Positions 1-7,724 of a DNA stretch of 64,000 nt are shown one piece after another (the first letter of the stretch is position 1; the number at the start of each line of letters is the position of its first letter). The notes under the pieces are model-generated. The model had not been told where the DNA came from, did no database searches, and saw only the letters and a program-made list of their open reading frames with translations. Source of the DNA: Allocatelliglobosispora scoriae (GTDB lineage: Bacteria; Actinomycetota; Actinomycetes; Mycobacteriales; Micromonosporaceae); contig NZ_JACHMN010000002.1 in assembly GCF_014204945.1 (NCBI RefSeq), positions 3,743,001-3,807,000 on the forward strand, given 5' to 3'. A program made the position numbers and the translations under genes.

Positions 1-184
1 TGGTCGGCAGGCCGCCCTCGTAGGAGAAGCCGAACCGGGCCCAGTAGATCGACAGGACGCGCTCCAGCACCAGGGCGTAGCGGGCGTTGTGCATGAGCCC
101 CGACGCGTCCAGGTCGTCGAAGTGGATGATGGCTTGCTCGATCTTGCCGAACTCGACGGCGGGTTCCAGCATCGTGCTCGTCAT
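1..184 (-). CDS. Hotdog-fold acyl-CoA thioesterase, partial (C-terminus beyond left edge)
   Basis: The reverse strand reads from an ATG at 184 into an open frame that runs off the window, about 61 residues. It contains the motif HFDDLDASGLMHNARYA, matching the 4-hydroxybenzoyl-CoA thioesterase/YbgC hotdog family, in which the Asp of DxDxxG(H/L) is catalytic and the HNxRY segment belongs to the core. These enzymes hydrolyse acyl-CoA thioesters in the cytoplasm; the substrate cannot be told from this fragment. The start lies 5 bp after the stop of the TetR gene, so the two are almost certainly one transcript. The tetR-thioesterase pair suggests control by an acyl or aromatic ligand (inference). 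Confidence 0.75.
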   Translation of the reverse strand, partial: MTSTMLEPAVEFGKIEQAIIHFDDLDASGLMHNARYALVLERVLSIYWARFGFSYEGGLPT

Positions 185-189
185 GGTCT

Positions 190-816
190 TCACCTATCCG
201 GTAGCAGCGTGGGGTCGGTTGTCAGGTCGCGCAGCCGGTTGAGCACCGCGCGCCGGCTGTCGTCGAGGTCACGGCCGATCAGGCGCGAGTGCAGCAGGCC
301 CGCCACGCCCGCCGAGTCGATCTCGAAGGCGAGGAGCCGCGGCTCGACGGTCGCGGGCAGCTCGCCCTGCTCGACCGCTTCGGTGACGAGGCGCTCCAGC
401 AGCGTGGTCCACTCGGTGAGCGCGGCGACGAGGGCGGTCCGCACCTCGCCCTCGGGCGCGCGGCCGGTGTATTCGAACTCCGCATTGGCGAAGAAACACC
501 CTCCGGGCAGCGTGCGCCGGGCGTAGAACTCCAGTCGGCTCTCGTGGACGGCGAAGAGGCGCCGGACGCCACGAGGGTGGGCCAGGGCCGGGTGGACGAT
601 GCGCTCGGCCCACTGATTGCGGGCGTGGGCGACAGCGGCGAGCTGCAGCTCCTCCTTGGATCGCCAGTGCGCGAAGAGGCCGGACTTGCTGACACCGAGC
701 CGCTCGGCGAGCTGGGCCAGGGAGAGGCCGTCGAGGCCCACCTCGGAGGCGAGCGCGACAGCCTCGTCGAGCACAGCCGTCCGCGTACGTTCGCCCCGCG
801 CCAATCTCCCGTCCAT
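190..816 (-). CDS. TetR/AcrR family transcriptional regulator
   Basis: A 208-residue protein, the usual TetR length. The N-terminal helix-turn-helix lies at about residues 30-50 (LSLAQLAERLGVSKSGLFAHW) and is preceded by the usual first helix (RTRTAVLDEAVALASEVG). The remainder is a helical ligand-binding domain typical of the SCO/TetR_C type regulators of lipid or aromatic metabolism. The ATG at 816 is 22 bp from a perfect 10-bp palindrome (838-847), a likely operator, so the gene is probably autoregulated. It is co-transcribed with the thioesterase that starts 5 bp beyond its stop. The ligand is unknown. Confidence 0.9.
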   Translation of the reverse strand: MDGRLARGERTRTAVLDEAVALASEVGLDGLSLAQLAERLGVSKSGLFAHWRSKEELQLAAVAHARNQWAERIVHPALAHPRGVRRLFAVHESRLEFYARRTLPGGCFFANAEFEYTGRAPEGEVRTALVAALTEWTTLLERLVTEAVEQGELPATVEPRLLAFEIDSAGVAGLLHSRLIGRDLDDSRRAVLNRLRDLTTDPTLLPDR

Positions 817-837
817 ACGCCGACCCTAAAAGAAGAC

Positions 838-847
838 CGACCGGTCG
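838..847. promoter_or_regulatory. Probable TetR operator
   Basis: CGACCGGTCG is a perfect palindrome inside the extended half-repeat GACCGACCGGTCG. It lies 22-31 bp upstream of the tetR start codon. ACCGACCGGT-type sequences are common operators for TetR-family proteins. It fits autoregulation of the tetR-thioesterase unit. Confidence 0.6.
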
Positions 848-892
848 TAAAGATATCTGTGCGCTTCGTCTCACCCGGTCTCGTCACACCCT

Positions 893-969
893 CAAGATCG
901 CCGCAACTCTTCAAGAGTTGGTCCTAACGGGTTTCTAGGACCAACTCTTGAAGAGTTGCGGCGATCTTG
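893..969. repeat. Nested inverted repeat, AACTCTT family copy 1 (34-bp perfect arms)
   Basis: The arms 893-926 and 936-969 are perfect reverse complements with a 9-nt loop. Each arm also contains its own palindrome, AACTCTTCAAGAGTT. The outer ends read CAAGATCGCCGC and GCGGCGATCTTG, the same flank found at 13459, 20684 (one change) and 52352. It lies 12 bp past the deoD stop and upstream of the tetR promoter in minus-strand order, so it can end deoD transcripts. There is no U-tract, as in the I-shaped terminators reported for actinobacteria. Confidence 0.9.
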
Positions 970-981
970 GGGGTTGGAGAA

Positions 982-1689
982 CTAGGCGATCGCGGTGTCC
1001 AGGGCGATCTCGACCATCGAGGAGAAGGTCTGCTCGCGCTCCTGAGCCGTCGTGGCCTCGCCGCGCTTGATGTGGTCGCTCACCGTGAGCAGCGTCAGCG
1101 CCTTGGCGCCGAAGCGAGCGGCGATCGTGTAGAGCGCCGCCGACTCCATCTCCACCGCCAGCACGCCGTAGTCGGCGAGCCGGTCGTAGAGGTCCGGCCG
1201 GTCGGTGTAGAAAGCGTCCGCAGCGAGGATCGGCCCGACCTTCATCTCGATGCCCCGGGCCTCGGCGACCTCGACGGCCTTGCGGAGCAGCCCGAAATCG
1301 GCCACGGGTGCGTAGTCGATCAGACCGTCGAACCGCTGCCGGTTCATGTTGGAGTCCGTCGACGACCCGATCGCGGCCACCACGTCGCGGAGGTTGAGCG
1401 ATTCGGCCAGCGCCCCGCAGGAGCCGACCCGGATCAGCGTCTTCACGCCGTACTCGTTGATGAGCTCGTGGGCGTAGATGGACGCCGATGGCATGCCCAT
1501 CCCGGAGCCCTGAATCGAGACCGGAACACCCTGGTAGGTGCCCGTGAACCCGAACATGTTGCGCACCGTCGAATAGCACTTCGCATCGGTGAGGAAGGTC
1601 TCGGCGATCCACTTCGCGCGGAGCGGGTCTCCCGGCATGAGGACCCGTTCGGCGATCTCGCCCGGCTTGGCTCCGATGTGCGTACTCAT
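982..1689 (-). CDS. deoD: Purine-nucleoside phosphorylase, DeoD type
   Basis: A 235-residue enzyme of the hexameric DeoD branch. It cleaves purine (deoxy)nucleosides with phosphate to give the free base and (deoxy)ribose-1-phosphate in purine salvage. Signatures are the phosphate-binding GDPLRA near residue 20, GSGMGMPS near 65, RVGSCGA near 90, the nucleoside-binding VEMESAALY near 180 and the base-contacting SDH near 205. The length is normal (about 235). The gene stands alone. Its ATG at 1689 faces the tRNA-Ser region, and the long inverted repeat 893-969 follows the stop. Confidence 0.97.
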   Translation of the reverse strand: MSTHIGAKPGEIAERVLMPGDPLRAKWIAETFLTDAKCYSTVRNMFGFTGTYQGVPVSIQGSGMGMPSASIYAHELINEYGVKTLIRVGSCGALAESLNLRDVVAAIGSSTDSNMNRQRFDGLIDYAPVADFGLLRKAVEVAEARGIEMKVGPILAADAFYTDRPDLYDRLADYGVLAVEMESAALYTIAARFGAKALTLLTVSDHIKRGEATTAQEREQTFSSMVEIALDTAIA

Positions 1690-1775
1690 GGGCCAGATCT
1701 TTCCACGACGAGCCCGGCGGCGGGGCGAAGGAAGCCGTTTCGATCTGGGGCCAGGTCTCGTGTAATGTACCCGGC

Positions 1776-1865
1776 GGTGGTGTGTCCGAGTGGCCTAAGG
1801 AGCACGCCTCGAAAGCGTGTGAGGGTGAGAGCCCTCCCAGGGTTCAAATCCCTGCACCACCGCCA
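1776..1865 (+). tRNA. tRNA-Ser (anticodon CGA)
   Basis: The acceptor stem GGTGGTG (1776-1782) pairs with CACCACC (1855-1861). The anticodon loop CTCGAAA carries CGA at 1810-1812, reading UCG. A long variable arm (GAGGGTGAGAGCCCTC) identifies a class II serine tRNA. The T arm GGGTTCAAATCCC is intact, and CCA is encoded (1863-1865). Confidence 0.97.
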
Positions 1866-1951
1866 ATCCGAGAGCCGGGCAGCTGCCCGGCTCTCGGCGT
1901 ATCCGGGCATGGCGCGTCCACCAAAACGGACATATTGCATAGTCTGGTGCG

Positions 1952-2806
1952 GTGCAGACGCAGACACCGGTGAAGCCGATCCGAACCCTCGACGATGTGC
2001 CCGGCTGGTTCCGCCGGACCGATCAACTCGTCACGGACCGCCTGCTGCGCCACCAGACCACCCTCGGCCAGACCGGCGACCTGCTGGAACTCGGCGCCTA
2101 CCTCGGCAAGAGCGCCATCCTGCTCGGCCGGCACCGCCAGCCCGGCGAACGCCTCGTCGTCTGCGACCTCTTCGGCGAGCAGGCGCCCGCCGAGCCCAAC
2201 CGGCGTACGGCGCAGCTCTACGCCAGCCTCACCCATCAGGCGTTCGAGGCGAACTTCGCCATGTTCCACGCCGAGCCGGCCACGGTGATCGTCGGCCCGA
2301 CGACCGTCGTGCCGGATCGGGTGCCGGGGGACTCCTTCCGATTCGTGCACATCGACGCGTGCCACCTCTATGACCAGGTCGCCGAGGACATCGAGATCGC
2401 CCGCACGCTGCTGACACCCGAGGGGATCGTCGTCTTCGACGACATTCGGGCGGCGCATACTCCCGGCGTACCGGCCGCGGTGTGGCCGCGAGTCGCGACC
2501 GGCGAGCTGCGCCCGATCGCGCTGACCCCCAACAAGCTGTATGCGACCTGGGGTCAGGCGGAGCGGCACGTCAACGAGCTGCGCGACTTCGCGGCCGAGA
2601 CGAGCGGGAAGTTCGACATGCAGGAGGTGGCCGGGCAGCGCTTCATCCGGATCGCCGACTGGCGCATCGCGCCGCCGTCGCCGGTCCCGCCGCTCGCCGC
2701 CGCACCGCGCCGCAACCGCCTCGTCCCGCACGCCCGCCGCGTCGCGGTCAACCTGCTCCCGCCCGTCGTGACCCGCGTGATCAAGCGGGCGCGGGCGGCT
2801 CGCTAG
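1952..2806 (+). CDS. Class I SAM-dependent methyltransferase (Methyltransf_24-like)
   Basis: A 284-residue soluble protein. LLELGAYLGKSAILLG near residue 45 is the SAM-binding motif I, followed by the acidic strand VVCDLFGE near 72. HIDACHLYDQVAEDIE near 130 and IVVFDDI near 157 match the Methyltransf_24/cephalosporin hydroxylase-like group, which methylates sugars and small molecules. The GTG start at 1952 is chosen because a TAGTCT box at 1940-1945 lies 6 nt upstream and there is no Shine-Dalgarno, giving a leaderless transcript. The TAG stop lies within a CTAG shared with the convergent lipoprotein gene. The substrate is unknown. Confidence 0.8.
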   Translation: MQTQTPVKPIRTLDDVPGWFRRTDQLVTDRLLRHQTTLGQTGDLLELGAYLGKSAILLGRHRQPGERLVVCDLFGEQAPAEPNRRTAQLYASLTHQAFEANFAMFHAEPATVIVGPTTVVPDRVPGDSFRFVHIDACHLYDQVAEDIEIARTLLTPEGIVVFDDIRAAHTPGVPAAVWPRVATGELRPIALTPNKLYATWGQAERHVNELRDFAAETSGKFDMQEVAGQRFIRIADWRIAPPSPVPPLAAAPRRNRLVPHARRVAVNLLPPVVTRVIKRARAAR

Positions 2807-3369
2807 CAGGCGCCGAAGCCCTCGGCGAAGAGTTGCTCGAGGTAGGTCGTGTAACCGGCGATGAGCTTCTGCACGTGCTTGCCGTCGTGCAGGAAGAGGA
2901 AGCCGAACTCGCCCTTGCTCACGAGCAGCCCATCGAAGCGATAGGTGCCCGTCGGGGCCGTCAGTGGTGTGGCCTGCGGATACGTCGACTTCACCACGTC
3001 CATGGCGGTCCCGACGGCGACGTTCTCCGGGGTGTGCAGCGGGGGATTGGCCCAGAGGAGCACGAGCTTCTCGCCCGCGTCCTCGTCGGTGAAGACCGGG
3101 CTGACCTCGGTGACCCCGACGATGTGCTCGCCACAGCCGCCCGGGCCCTCGGAGAGGCCGGGCTCGTCGCTGAGCTCGTCGCGCGTCTGCCCGAACCGCA
3201 CGGCGCGGACCCCGGCCAGCGAGATCACGTCCGGGCCGAGAGTGGGCGCGATGCTGGTCGTCGGCGTCGCGGTCGGTGCGGCCGTCTCGGCCGCGGGAGA
3301 GCAGGCGCTCAACCCCACAACCATGACTGGTACGAGCACCAGCGCGCGCAGCGACAGTGAATGGGCCAT
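2803..3369 (-). CDS. Putative secreted lipoprotein of unknown function
   Basis: A 188-residue product. The start is placed at the ATG at 3369 because GGGGAGGT sits just upstream and the protein then begins with a proper signal peptide, MAHSLSLRALVLVPVMVVGLSAC, a lipobox with Cys near residue 23. A Thr/Ala/Pro-rich linker follows. The mature domain has no family I recognise; it contains RFGQTRDELS and FLFLHDGKHVQKLIAGY, and ends in Cys. The open frame extends upstream to 3486, but that part crosses a hairpin and is not coding. Its stop overlaps the methyltransferase stop on the other strand by 4 bp. Confidence 0.7.
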   Translation of the reverse strand: MAHSLSLRALVLVPVMVVGLSACSPAAETAAPTATPTTSIAPTLGPDVISLAGVRAVRFGQTRDELSDEPGLSEGPGGCGEHIVGVTEVSPVFTDEDAGEKLVLLWANPPLHTPENVAVGTAMDVVKSTYPQATPLTAPTGTYRFDGLLVSKGEFGFLFLHDGKHVQKLIAGYTTYLEQLFAEGFGAC

Positions 3370-3443
3370 GCTGACCTCCCCTTTGCCCGCGAGCTTAGGG
3401 GTGAAGGGCACAGCCCGCGCGGTGGAAACGCCTGACCGTGTGG

Positions 3444-3500
3444 ACACAAATAGCGAAGACCTGACACTTTCGTCAGGTCTTCGCACTTCTCAGATTACGC
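3444..3500. repeat. 57-bp direct repeat, copy 1, containing a 13-bp hairpin
   Basis: It matches 3624-3680 with 3 mismatches in 57. The centre (3453-3484) is a perfect inverted repeat with arms GCGAAGACCTGAC/GTCAGGTCTTCGC and a 6-nt loop. It lies about 85 bp upstream of the lipoprotein start. Confidence 0.9.
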
Positions 3501-3564
3501 CCGGCGGCCGATCGGGGAGGGTTTTCGGGAAAATCCCGCGAGAATCCTCGGCAAACGTGAGGCT

Positions 3565-3580
3565 ACGAACACGTGTTCGA
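3565..3580. promoter_or_regulatory. LexA/SOS-box-like palindrome
   Basis: ACGAACACGTGTTCGA contains a perfect 14-bp palindrome (3566-3579). It matches the actinobacterial LexA consensus TCGAAC-N4-GTTCGA at 11 of 12 defined positions. No gene starts nearby on either strand. The nearest candidate is the lipoprotein, 196 bp away beyond a hairpin. Confidence 0.55.
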
Positions 3581-3581
3581 G

Positions 3582-3611
3582 TTATCCACAGTATCCACAG
3601 GTCTATCCACA
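3582..3611 (+). promoter_or_regulatory. Cluster of three DnaA-like boxes
   Basis: TTATCCACA (3582), GTATCCACA (3591) and CTATCCACA (3603) lie in the same orientation within 30 bp. The first is a perfect E. coli-type DnaA box; the others differ at one position. They follow the LexA-like box directly and lie between the two 57-bp repeats. No dnaA or dnaN is in the window, so this is not shown to be an origin. Confidence 0.5.
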
Positions 3612-3623
3612 GGCTGCCCGGCC

Positions 3624-3680
3624 ACACATATAGCGAAGACCTGACACTTTCGTCAGGTCTTCGCACTTCTGAGAGTACGC
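3624..3680. repeat. 57-bp direct repeat, copy 2, containing a 13-bp hairpin
   Basis: Second copy, exactly 180 bp from the first, with the perfect inverted repeat at 3633-3664. From here to the tRNA terminator at 3832 I see no gene or other recognisable element. Confidence 0.9.
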
Positions 3681-3831
3681 ACCCGCCGACGGCCGCGTGG
3701 CGTTTCCGAAGATCTGCTCAGCAGATTCCCTGGCGCCGCTGCTCGGGGAGGCGCGCCGTGTGCCGGGTCGGCTCCTCCGGCGGGGCGGAACCTAAAAGGG
3801 GCTACTGAGACCCAAACTGAGACCGGAGACG

Positions 3832-3868
3832 AACGTGGGGCCCGGATCTGTGATCCGGGCCCCACGTT
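3832..3868. terminator. Terminator of tRNA-Ser(GGA), 17-bp perfect stem
   Basis: AACGTGGGGCCCGGATC and its exact reverse complement flank a 3-nt loop. It lies 14 bp past the 3' end of the minus-strand tRNA, where a terminator is expected. Short T-runs lie on both sides, so it may act both ways. Confidence 0.85.
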
Positions 3869-3882
3869 TTGCCTGTTCAGGC

Positions 3883-3970
3883 TGGCGGAGGATACGAGAT
3901 TCGAACTCGTGAGGGCTTGCACCCAACACGCTTTCCAAGCGTGCGCCCTAGGCCACTAGGCGAATCCTCC
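3883..3970 (-). tRNA. tRNA-Ser (anticodon GGA)
   Basis: On the minus strand the acceptor GGAGGAT (3970-3964) pairs with ATCCTCC. The loop TTGGAAA carries anticodon GGA, reading UCC/UCU. A long variable arm marks class II serine tRNA. CCA is encoded (3885-3883). It lies in the actinobacterial tRNA-Ser/SRP RNA/dnaX arrangement. Confidence 0.97.
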
Positions 3971-4030
3971 GTGGAGAAGAATACAGACTGCCCGGCGGGC
4001 AGTGCGCCTGGGTTACCGGGTACAGTGACA

Positions 4031-4118
4031 GAGCCCCCGTGCGGCGGCACCCTGTGAACCTCCCCAGGGCCGGAAGGCAGCAAGGATAAACAGGCAATAC
4101 CGGGTGCACGGGGGCCTT
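4031..4118 (+). ncRNA. ffs: SRP 4.5S-type RNA (small bacterial SRP RNA)
   Basis: The conserved apical domain CCAGGGCCGGAAGGCAGCAA, which contains the GGAA tetraloop and the asymmetric Ffh-binding loop, is intact at 4064-4083. The ends pair: GCCCCCGTG near 4033 with CACGGGGGC at 4107-4115, followed by TTTT at 4117. This is the short form of the signal-recognition-particle RNA, which with Ffh targets membrane proteins to the translocon. Its place just before dnaX is typical of actinobacteria. Confidence 0.95.
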
Positions 4119-4192
4119 TTGCTGCCCAGCAACTGTCGGTGGGGCGTGAGAAGCTTGTCCCCGACATCGCGTGGGTGAGGAGGCGGGTCGAG

Positions 4193-6649
4193 ATGGCGTT
4201 GGCGCTCTACCGGAAATACCGGCCGAAGAGCTTCGCCGAACTTATCGGTCAAGATCATGTGACCGGGCCGCTGATGCAGGCGCTGCGCACGGGTCGGCTC
4301 AACCACGCCTACCTCTTCTCCGGGCCTCGCGGCTGCGGCAAGACGTCGAGTGCGCGCATCCTGGCCCGCTCGCTCAACTGCGAGCAGGGCCCCACCCCCG
4401 AGCCGTGTGGCGAGTGCGAGTCGTGCCGCGCCCTGGCTCCCGACGGTCCGGGTTCGATCGACGTCATCGAGATCGACGCCGCCTCGCACGGCGGTGTCGA
4501 CGACGCCCGTGACCTGCGCGAGCGGGCCTTCTTCGCGCCGGCGGTCAGCCGGTTCAAGATCTACATCATCGACGAGGCCCACATGGTCTCGTCGGCGGGC
4601 TTCAACGCGCTGCTCAAGCTCGTCGAGGAGCCGCCCGACTTCGTGAAGTTCGTCTTCGCGACCACGGAGCCGGAGAAGGTTCTCGGCACGATCAAGTCGC
4701 GGACCCACCACTACCCGTTCCGGCTGATCCCGCCCGGTGTGCTGCGCCCCTATCTGGAGCAGCTCTGCGTGCGCGAGGATGTCAAGGTCGATCCGGCCGT
4801 GTTCCCGCTGGTGGTGCGGGCCGGTGGCGGCAGCGCCCGGGACTCGCTCTCCGTGCTCGACCAGCTCATCGCCGGAGCCGGCGACGAGGGCGTGACCTAT
4901 GCGGGTGCGGTGGCGCTGCTCGGGGTCACCGACGCCACGCTGATCGACGAGATCTGCGACGCGCTCGCGGCCGACGACGGCGCGGGTGCCTTCGGCGCGA
5001 TCGACCGGGTTGCCGAGGCCGGTCTCGATCCCCGTCGGTTCGCCGGTGACCTGCTCGAGCGCCTCCGCGACCTGATCCTGCTGCGGCAGGTGCCGGACGC
5101 GGCGAGCAAGGGCCTGATCGATGCGCCCGCCGACCAGCTCGAGCGGATGCAGGGCCACGCGGCGCGGTTGGGCCCGGCGACGCTCTCCCGCTGGGCCGAC
5201 ATCGTGCACAACGGGCTCGTCGAGATGCGCGGCACGACCTCGCCTCGACTGCTGCTGGAGCTGATCACGGCCCGGATGCTGCTGCCGGCCGCCGACACCT
5301 CCAGCGCCGCGATGCTCTCCCGGCTGGAGCGGTTGGAGAGAGGTGCTCCGCTCACCGCCGGTCCGGCCCGGTCGCAGTCGGCCGCCGCGCCCGGCGTCGG
5401 TGAGCCTGTTCCGACCGGTCCAGCCGCGACCGGTGCGTCGGGCGGCGGCCGTGAGGCAGCCCGGGCCGCCGCGTCCGCTGCGGCTCACGGCGGCCCGGTG
5501 AAGCCGACTTCTCCAGCGCCCGCCGCCGACCGGGCCGTGCCGACGGCTGAGGCTGCTCCACCAGCGTCGGGCTCCCCGGTGCAAGCACCTCCGGCGGAAG
5601 CACCGAATGTGAGCGCCGCAGCGTCCGGTCCGACGACCGACTCCCGCTCGGCGGACACGGAGGCGACCGCGACGGACCACCCGGGCGCGCCCGGACAGCA
5701 GGCGGAAGCGGCGCTTGCCGCCCCCCGCCCCGCCGCCGTCGAGCCGGAGCCCCAACCCGCTGCGGCAGCGGCTCAGCCCGCCGAGGCGCCTCAGGCGGCG
5801 TCCGCCGGTGGCAAGCGGCTCGATGCCGTCGGCGTTCGCCAGGCCTGGCGCGACGAGATCATGCCGCTGCTCAGCCGCTCCCACAAGCGCGTCGCCGCGA
5901 TGGCGGTGGACGCCGTCGTCCGCGAGGTCGAGGGCGACACCCTGGTGCTCGTCTTCGCGCACGCCTTCCACCTCAACTCGATCGCCAAGGACCCGACGGT
6001 GCTGCTCTCGGCCGTCAGCGAGGTGCTCGGCGGCACGTGGAAGCTCCGCTGCGAGCTCGGCGGCGATCAGCGTCAGGCCGAGCCTGCGGCAGACAAGCCC
6101 CGAGCGGCGACGGCACCCGCCCCGGCCTCAGCGCCGCCGCCCGCACCGATCCCTGAGCCTGCCGCGCCGGTCGGTGCCGACGGCTGGCCCACCCCGGCCG
6201 CTCTCGGCGGCAGCGGAGCGAGCAGCGAGGCATCCATCGCGGCCGCACCGGCTGGCACCGGCAAGGGTGCCGCGCCGACCGTGGCGGGCAAGAACGCCGC
6301 CGCCCCGGCCGGAGCCGCACCCCGTGCCATCCCCGCCCCGACCGGCAACAGTGGACGCGATGCCGCGAGGCAGGCGGCCGCCGGCGGCGGGACCAAGACG
6401 GCGACCCGCCCGGCGAAAGCCGCGGCGTCCCGGGACGACGGACCGCCGCCCGGCGAGCCGCCCTATGACCCGGAGTTCGACGGTCCGCCGCCGAAGAGTG
6501 CCTACGACGGGTTCGCTCCGGGTGACGAGCCCACCGACGAGGTCATCGACCCGGCGGTGGCGCGGCGAAACAGCCAGCAGCAAGCCGTTGACGTGGTGAA
6601 GCAGGCCTTCCGGGGCGCGGAGACGATCGGCGAGGTCGAAGCCCGTTAG
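4193..6649 (+). CDS. dnaX: DNA polymerase III subunits gamma/tau
   Basis: An 818-residue clamp-loader ATPase that loads the beta sliding clamp. The ATG at 4193 is chosen over an in-frame GTG at 4139 because the family begins [11 protein letters not shown] and GAGGAGG precedes it. AAA+ features are Walker A GPRGCGKT at 44-51, the zinc-binding cysteines C-x8-C-x2-C-x2-C near 63-79, Walker B/DEAH IIDEAH near 125 and the sensor region [10 protein letters not shown] near 165. Domain III ends near residue 370. The rest is a long Ala/Pro-rich linker plus a folded patch near 560-630 resembling tau domain V and an acidic C-terminus. It heads dnaX-ybaB-recR. Confidence 0.97.
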   Translation: MALALYRKYRPKSFAELIGQDHVTGPLMQALRTGRLNHAYLFSGPRGCGKTSSARILARSLNCEQGPTPEPCGECESCRALAPDGPGSIDVIEIDAASHGGVDDARDLRERAFFAPAVSRFKIYIIDEAHMVSSAGFNALLKLVEEPPDFVKFVFATTEPEKVLGTIKSRTHHYPFRLIPPGVLRPYLEQLCVREDVKVDPAVFPLVVRAGGGSARDSLSVLDQLIAGAGDEGVTYAGAVALLGVTDATLIDEICDALAADDGAGAFGAIDRVAEAGLDPRRFAGDLLERLRDLILLRQVPDAASKGLIDAPADQLERMQGHAARLGPATLSRWADIVHNGLVEMRGTTSPRLLLELITARMLLPAADTSSAAMLSRLERLERGAPLTAGPARSQSAAAPGVGEPVPTGPAATGASGGGREAARAAASAAAHGGPVKPTSPAPAADRAVPTAEAAPPASGSPVQAPPAEAPNVSAAASGPTTDSRSADTEATATDHPGAPGQQAEAALAAPRPAAVEPEPQPAAAAAQPAEAPQAASAGGKRLDAVGVRQAWRDEIMPLLSRSHKRVAAMAVDAVVREVEGDTLVLVFAHAFHLNSIAKDPTVLLSAVSEVLGGTWKLRCELGGDQRQAEPAADKPRAATAPAPASAPPPAPIPEPAAPVGADGWPTPAALGGSGASSEASIAAAPAGTGKGAAPTVAGKNAAAPAGAAPRAIPAPTGNSGRDAARQAAAGGGTKTATRPAKAAASRDDGPPPGEPPYDPEFDGPPPKSAYDGFAPGDEPTDEVIDPAVARRNSQQQAVDVVKQAFRGAETIGEVEAR

Positions 6650-6683
6650 GCTGGCGGCTAAAGCTCATCCAAAGGAGATCATT

Positions 6684-7004
6684 GTGCGGCCCGGTGGACA
6701 GCCCAACATGCAGCAGCTCATGAAGCAGGCGCAGAAGATGCAGCAGCAGCTCGCGGCGGCTCAGGCAGAGCTTGCCGAGACCGAGCTGACCGGCACGTCC
6801 GGTGGCGGCCTGGTGACGGTGGTGATCGGCGGCGGCGGCGACGTGCGCTCAGTCAAGATCGACCCCAAGGCGGTCGACCCGGACGACGTCGAGACGCTGG
6901 AGGACCTGGTCCTGCTGGCGATCACCAACGCCTCCGAGCAGGTGCGCAAGCTGACCGACCAGAAGATGGGCCCACTCACCGGCGGCATGGGCCTGCCGTT
7001 CTGA
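6684..7004 (+). CDS. ebfC: YbaB/EbfC family nucleoid-associated protein
   Basis: A 106-residue protein with the family's long N-terminal helix ([21 protein letters not shown], Gln-rich coiled coil), then a compact beta/alpha core ([24 protein letters not shown]). It ends LTGGMGLPF, as many family members do. EbfC forms a tweezers-like dimer that binds DNA non-specifically. The GTG start at 6684 has AAAGGAGA 7 nt upstream. It sits 34 bp after dnaX and 13 bp before recR, the near-universal bacterial order. Confidence 0.95.
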   Translation: MRPGGQPNMQQLMKQAQKMQQQLAAAQAELAETELTGTSGGGLVTVVIGGGGDVRSVKIDPKAVDPDDVETLEDLVLLAITNASEQVRKLTDQKMGPLTGGMGLPF

Positions 7005-7017
7005 CGGGAGCGCCACC

Positions 7018-7611
7018 ATGTATGAAGGCGCCATCCAGGACCTGATCGACGAGCTGGGGCGGTTGCCGGGCATCGGCCCGAAGAGCGCCCAGCGGCTCGC
7101 CTTTCACGTGCTCTCCGCCGACCCGACGGACATCAAGCGGCTCGCCGCTTCGCTGACCCGGGTCAAGGAGCTGGTCCGCTTCTGCACGACCTGTTTCAAC
7201 GTCGCCGAGGCGGATCTCTGCCGCATCTGCCGCGACCCGAGGCGCGTCGACGACCTGCTCTGCGTCGTCGAGGAGCCCAAGGACGTCGTGGCGATCGAGC
7301 GCACCAACGAGTTCCGTGGTCGCTATCACATTCTGGGCGGGGCGATCAATCCGCTGGAGGGGATCGGCCCCGACAATCTGCGCATCCGCGAGCTGATGAT
7401 CCGGCTCGGCGCGGGCACGGTGAAAGAGCTGATCATCGCGACAGACCCGAATACCGAGGGTGAGGCCACGGCTACCTATCTGGCGCTGTTGGTGAAGCCG
7501 ATGGGGATCACGGTGTCCCGGTTGGCGAGCGGTCTGCCGGTCGGCGGAGATCTTGAATACGCTGATGAGATCACTCTTGGCCGGGCATTCGAGGGTCGCC
7601 GCACCGTCTGA
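7018..7611 (+). CDS. recR: Recombination mediator protein RecR
   Basis: A 197-residue protein of normal family length (about 200). The N-terminal helix-hairpin-helix is near residues 10-30 ([19 protein letters not shown]). The four-cysteine zinc motif [16 protein letters not shown] is at 57-72. The Toprim domain follows ([12 protein letters not shown], then [17 protein letters not shown] near 140). RecR works with RecO, and with RecF, to load RecA at gaps during recombinational repair. It is last in dnaX-ebfC-recR. Confidence 0.97.
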   Translation: MYEGAIQDLIDELGRLPGIGPKSAQRLAFHVLSADPTDIKRLAASLTRVKELVRFCTTCFNVAEADLCRICRDPRRVDDLLCVVEEPKDVVAIERTNEFRGRYHILGGAINPLEGIGPDNLRIRELMIRLGAGTVKELIIATDPNTEGEATATYLALLVKPMGITVSRLASGLPVGGDLEYADEITLGRAFEGRRTV

Positions 7612-7724
7612 ACGATGACTTGGGTCGAGCCACAACGATCTGATATCGATCATTCCTCAACGGGCTACTACGGGTTATGGTCCCCCACAAAGCCATCCCC
7701 GCCAGTTGTTCTTAGAGGACAGAG

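Noticed and set aside
1782-1973. Frame overlapping tRNA-Ser
   Set aside because: It is the tRNA gene itself read as protein.
2803-2806. CTAG shared by the stops of two convergent genes as a special signal
   Set aside because: A four-base palindrome shared by two TAG codons is a natural outcome of tight packing.
3582-3611. Chromosomal origin (oriC) at the DnaA-box cluster
   Set aside because: Only three boxes in 30 bp, with no AT-rich unwinding region and no dnaA, dnaN or rpmH nearby. Actinobacterial origins carry many more boxes beside dnaA.
2945-3808. Long plus-strand frame over the lipoprotein and the twin repeats
   Set aside because: It lies antisense to a convincing lipoprotein gene and passes through both hairpins; the sequence looks like a shadow frame.
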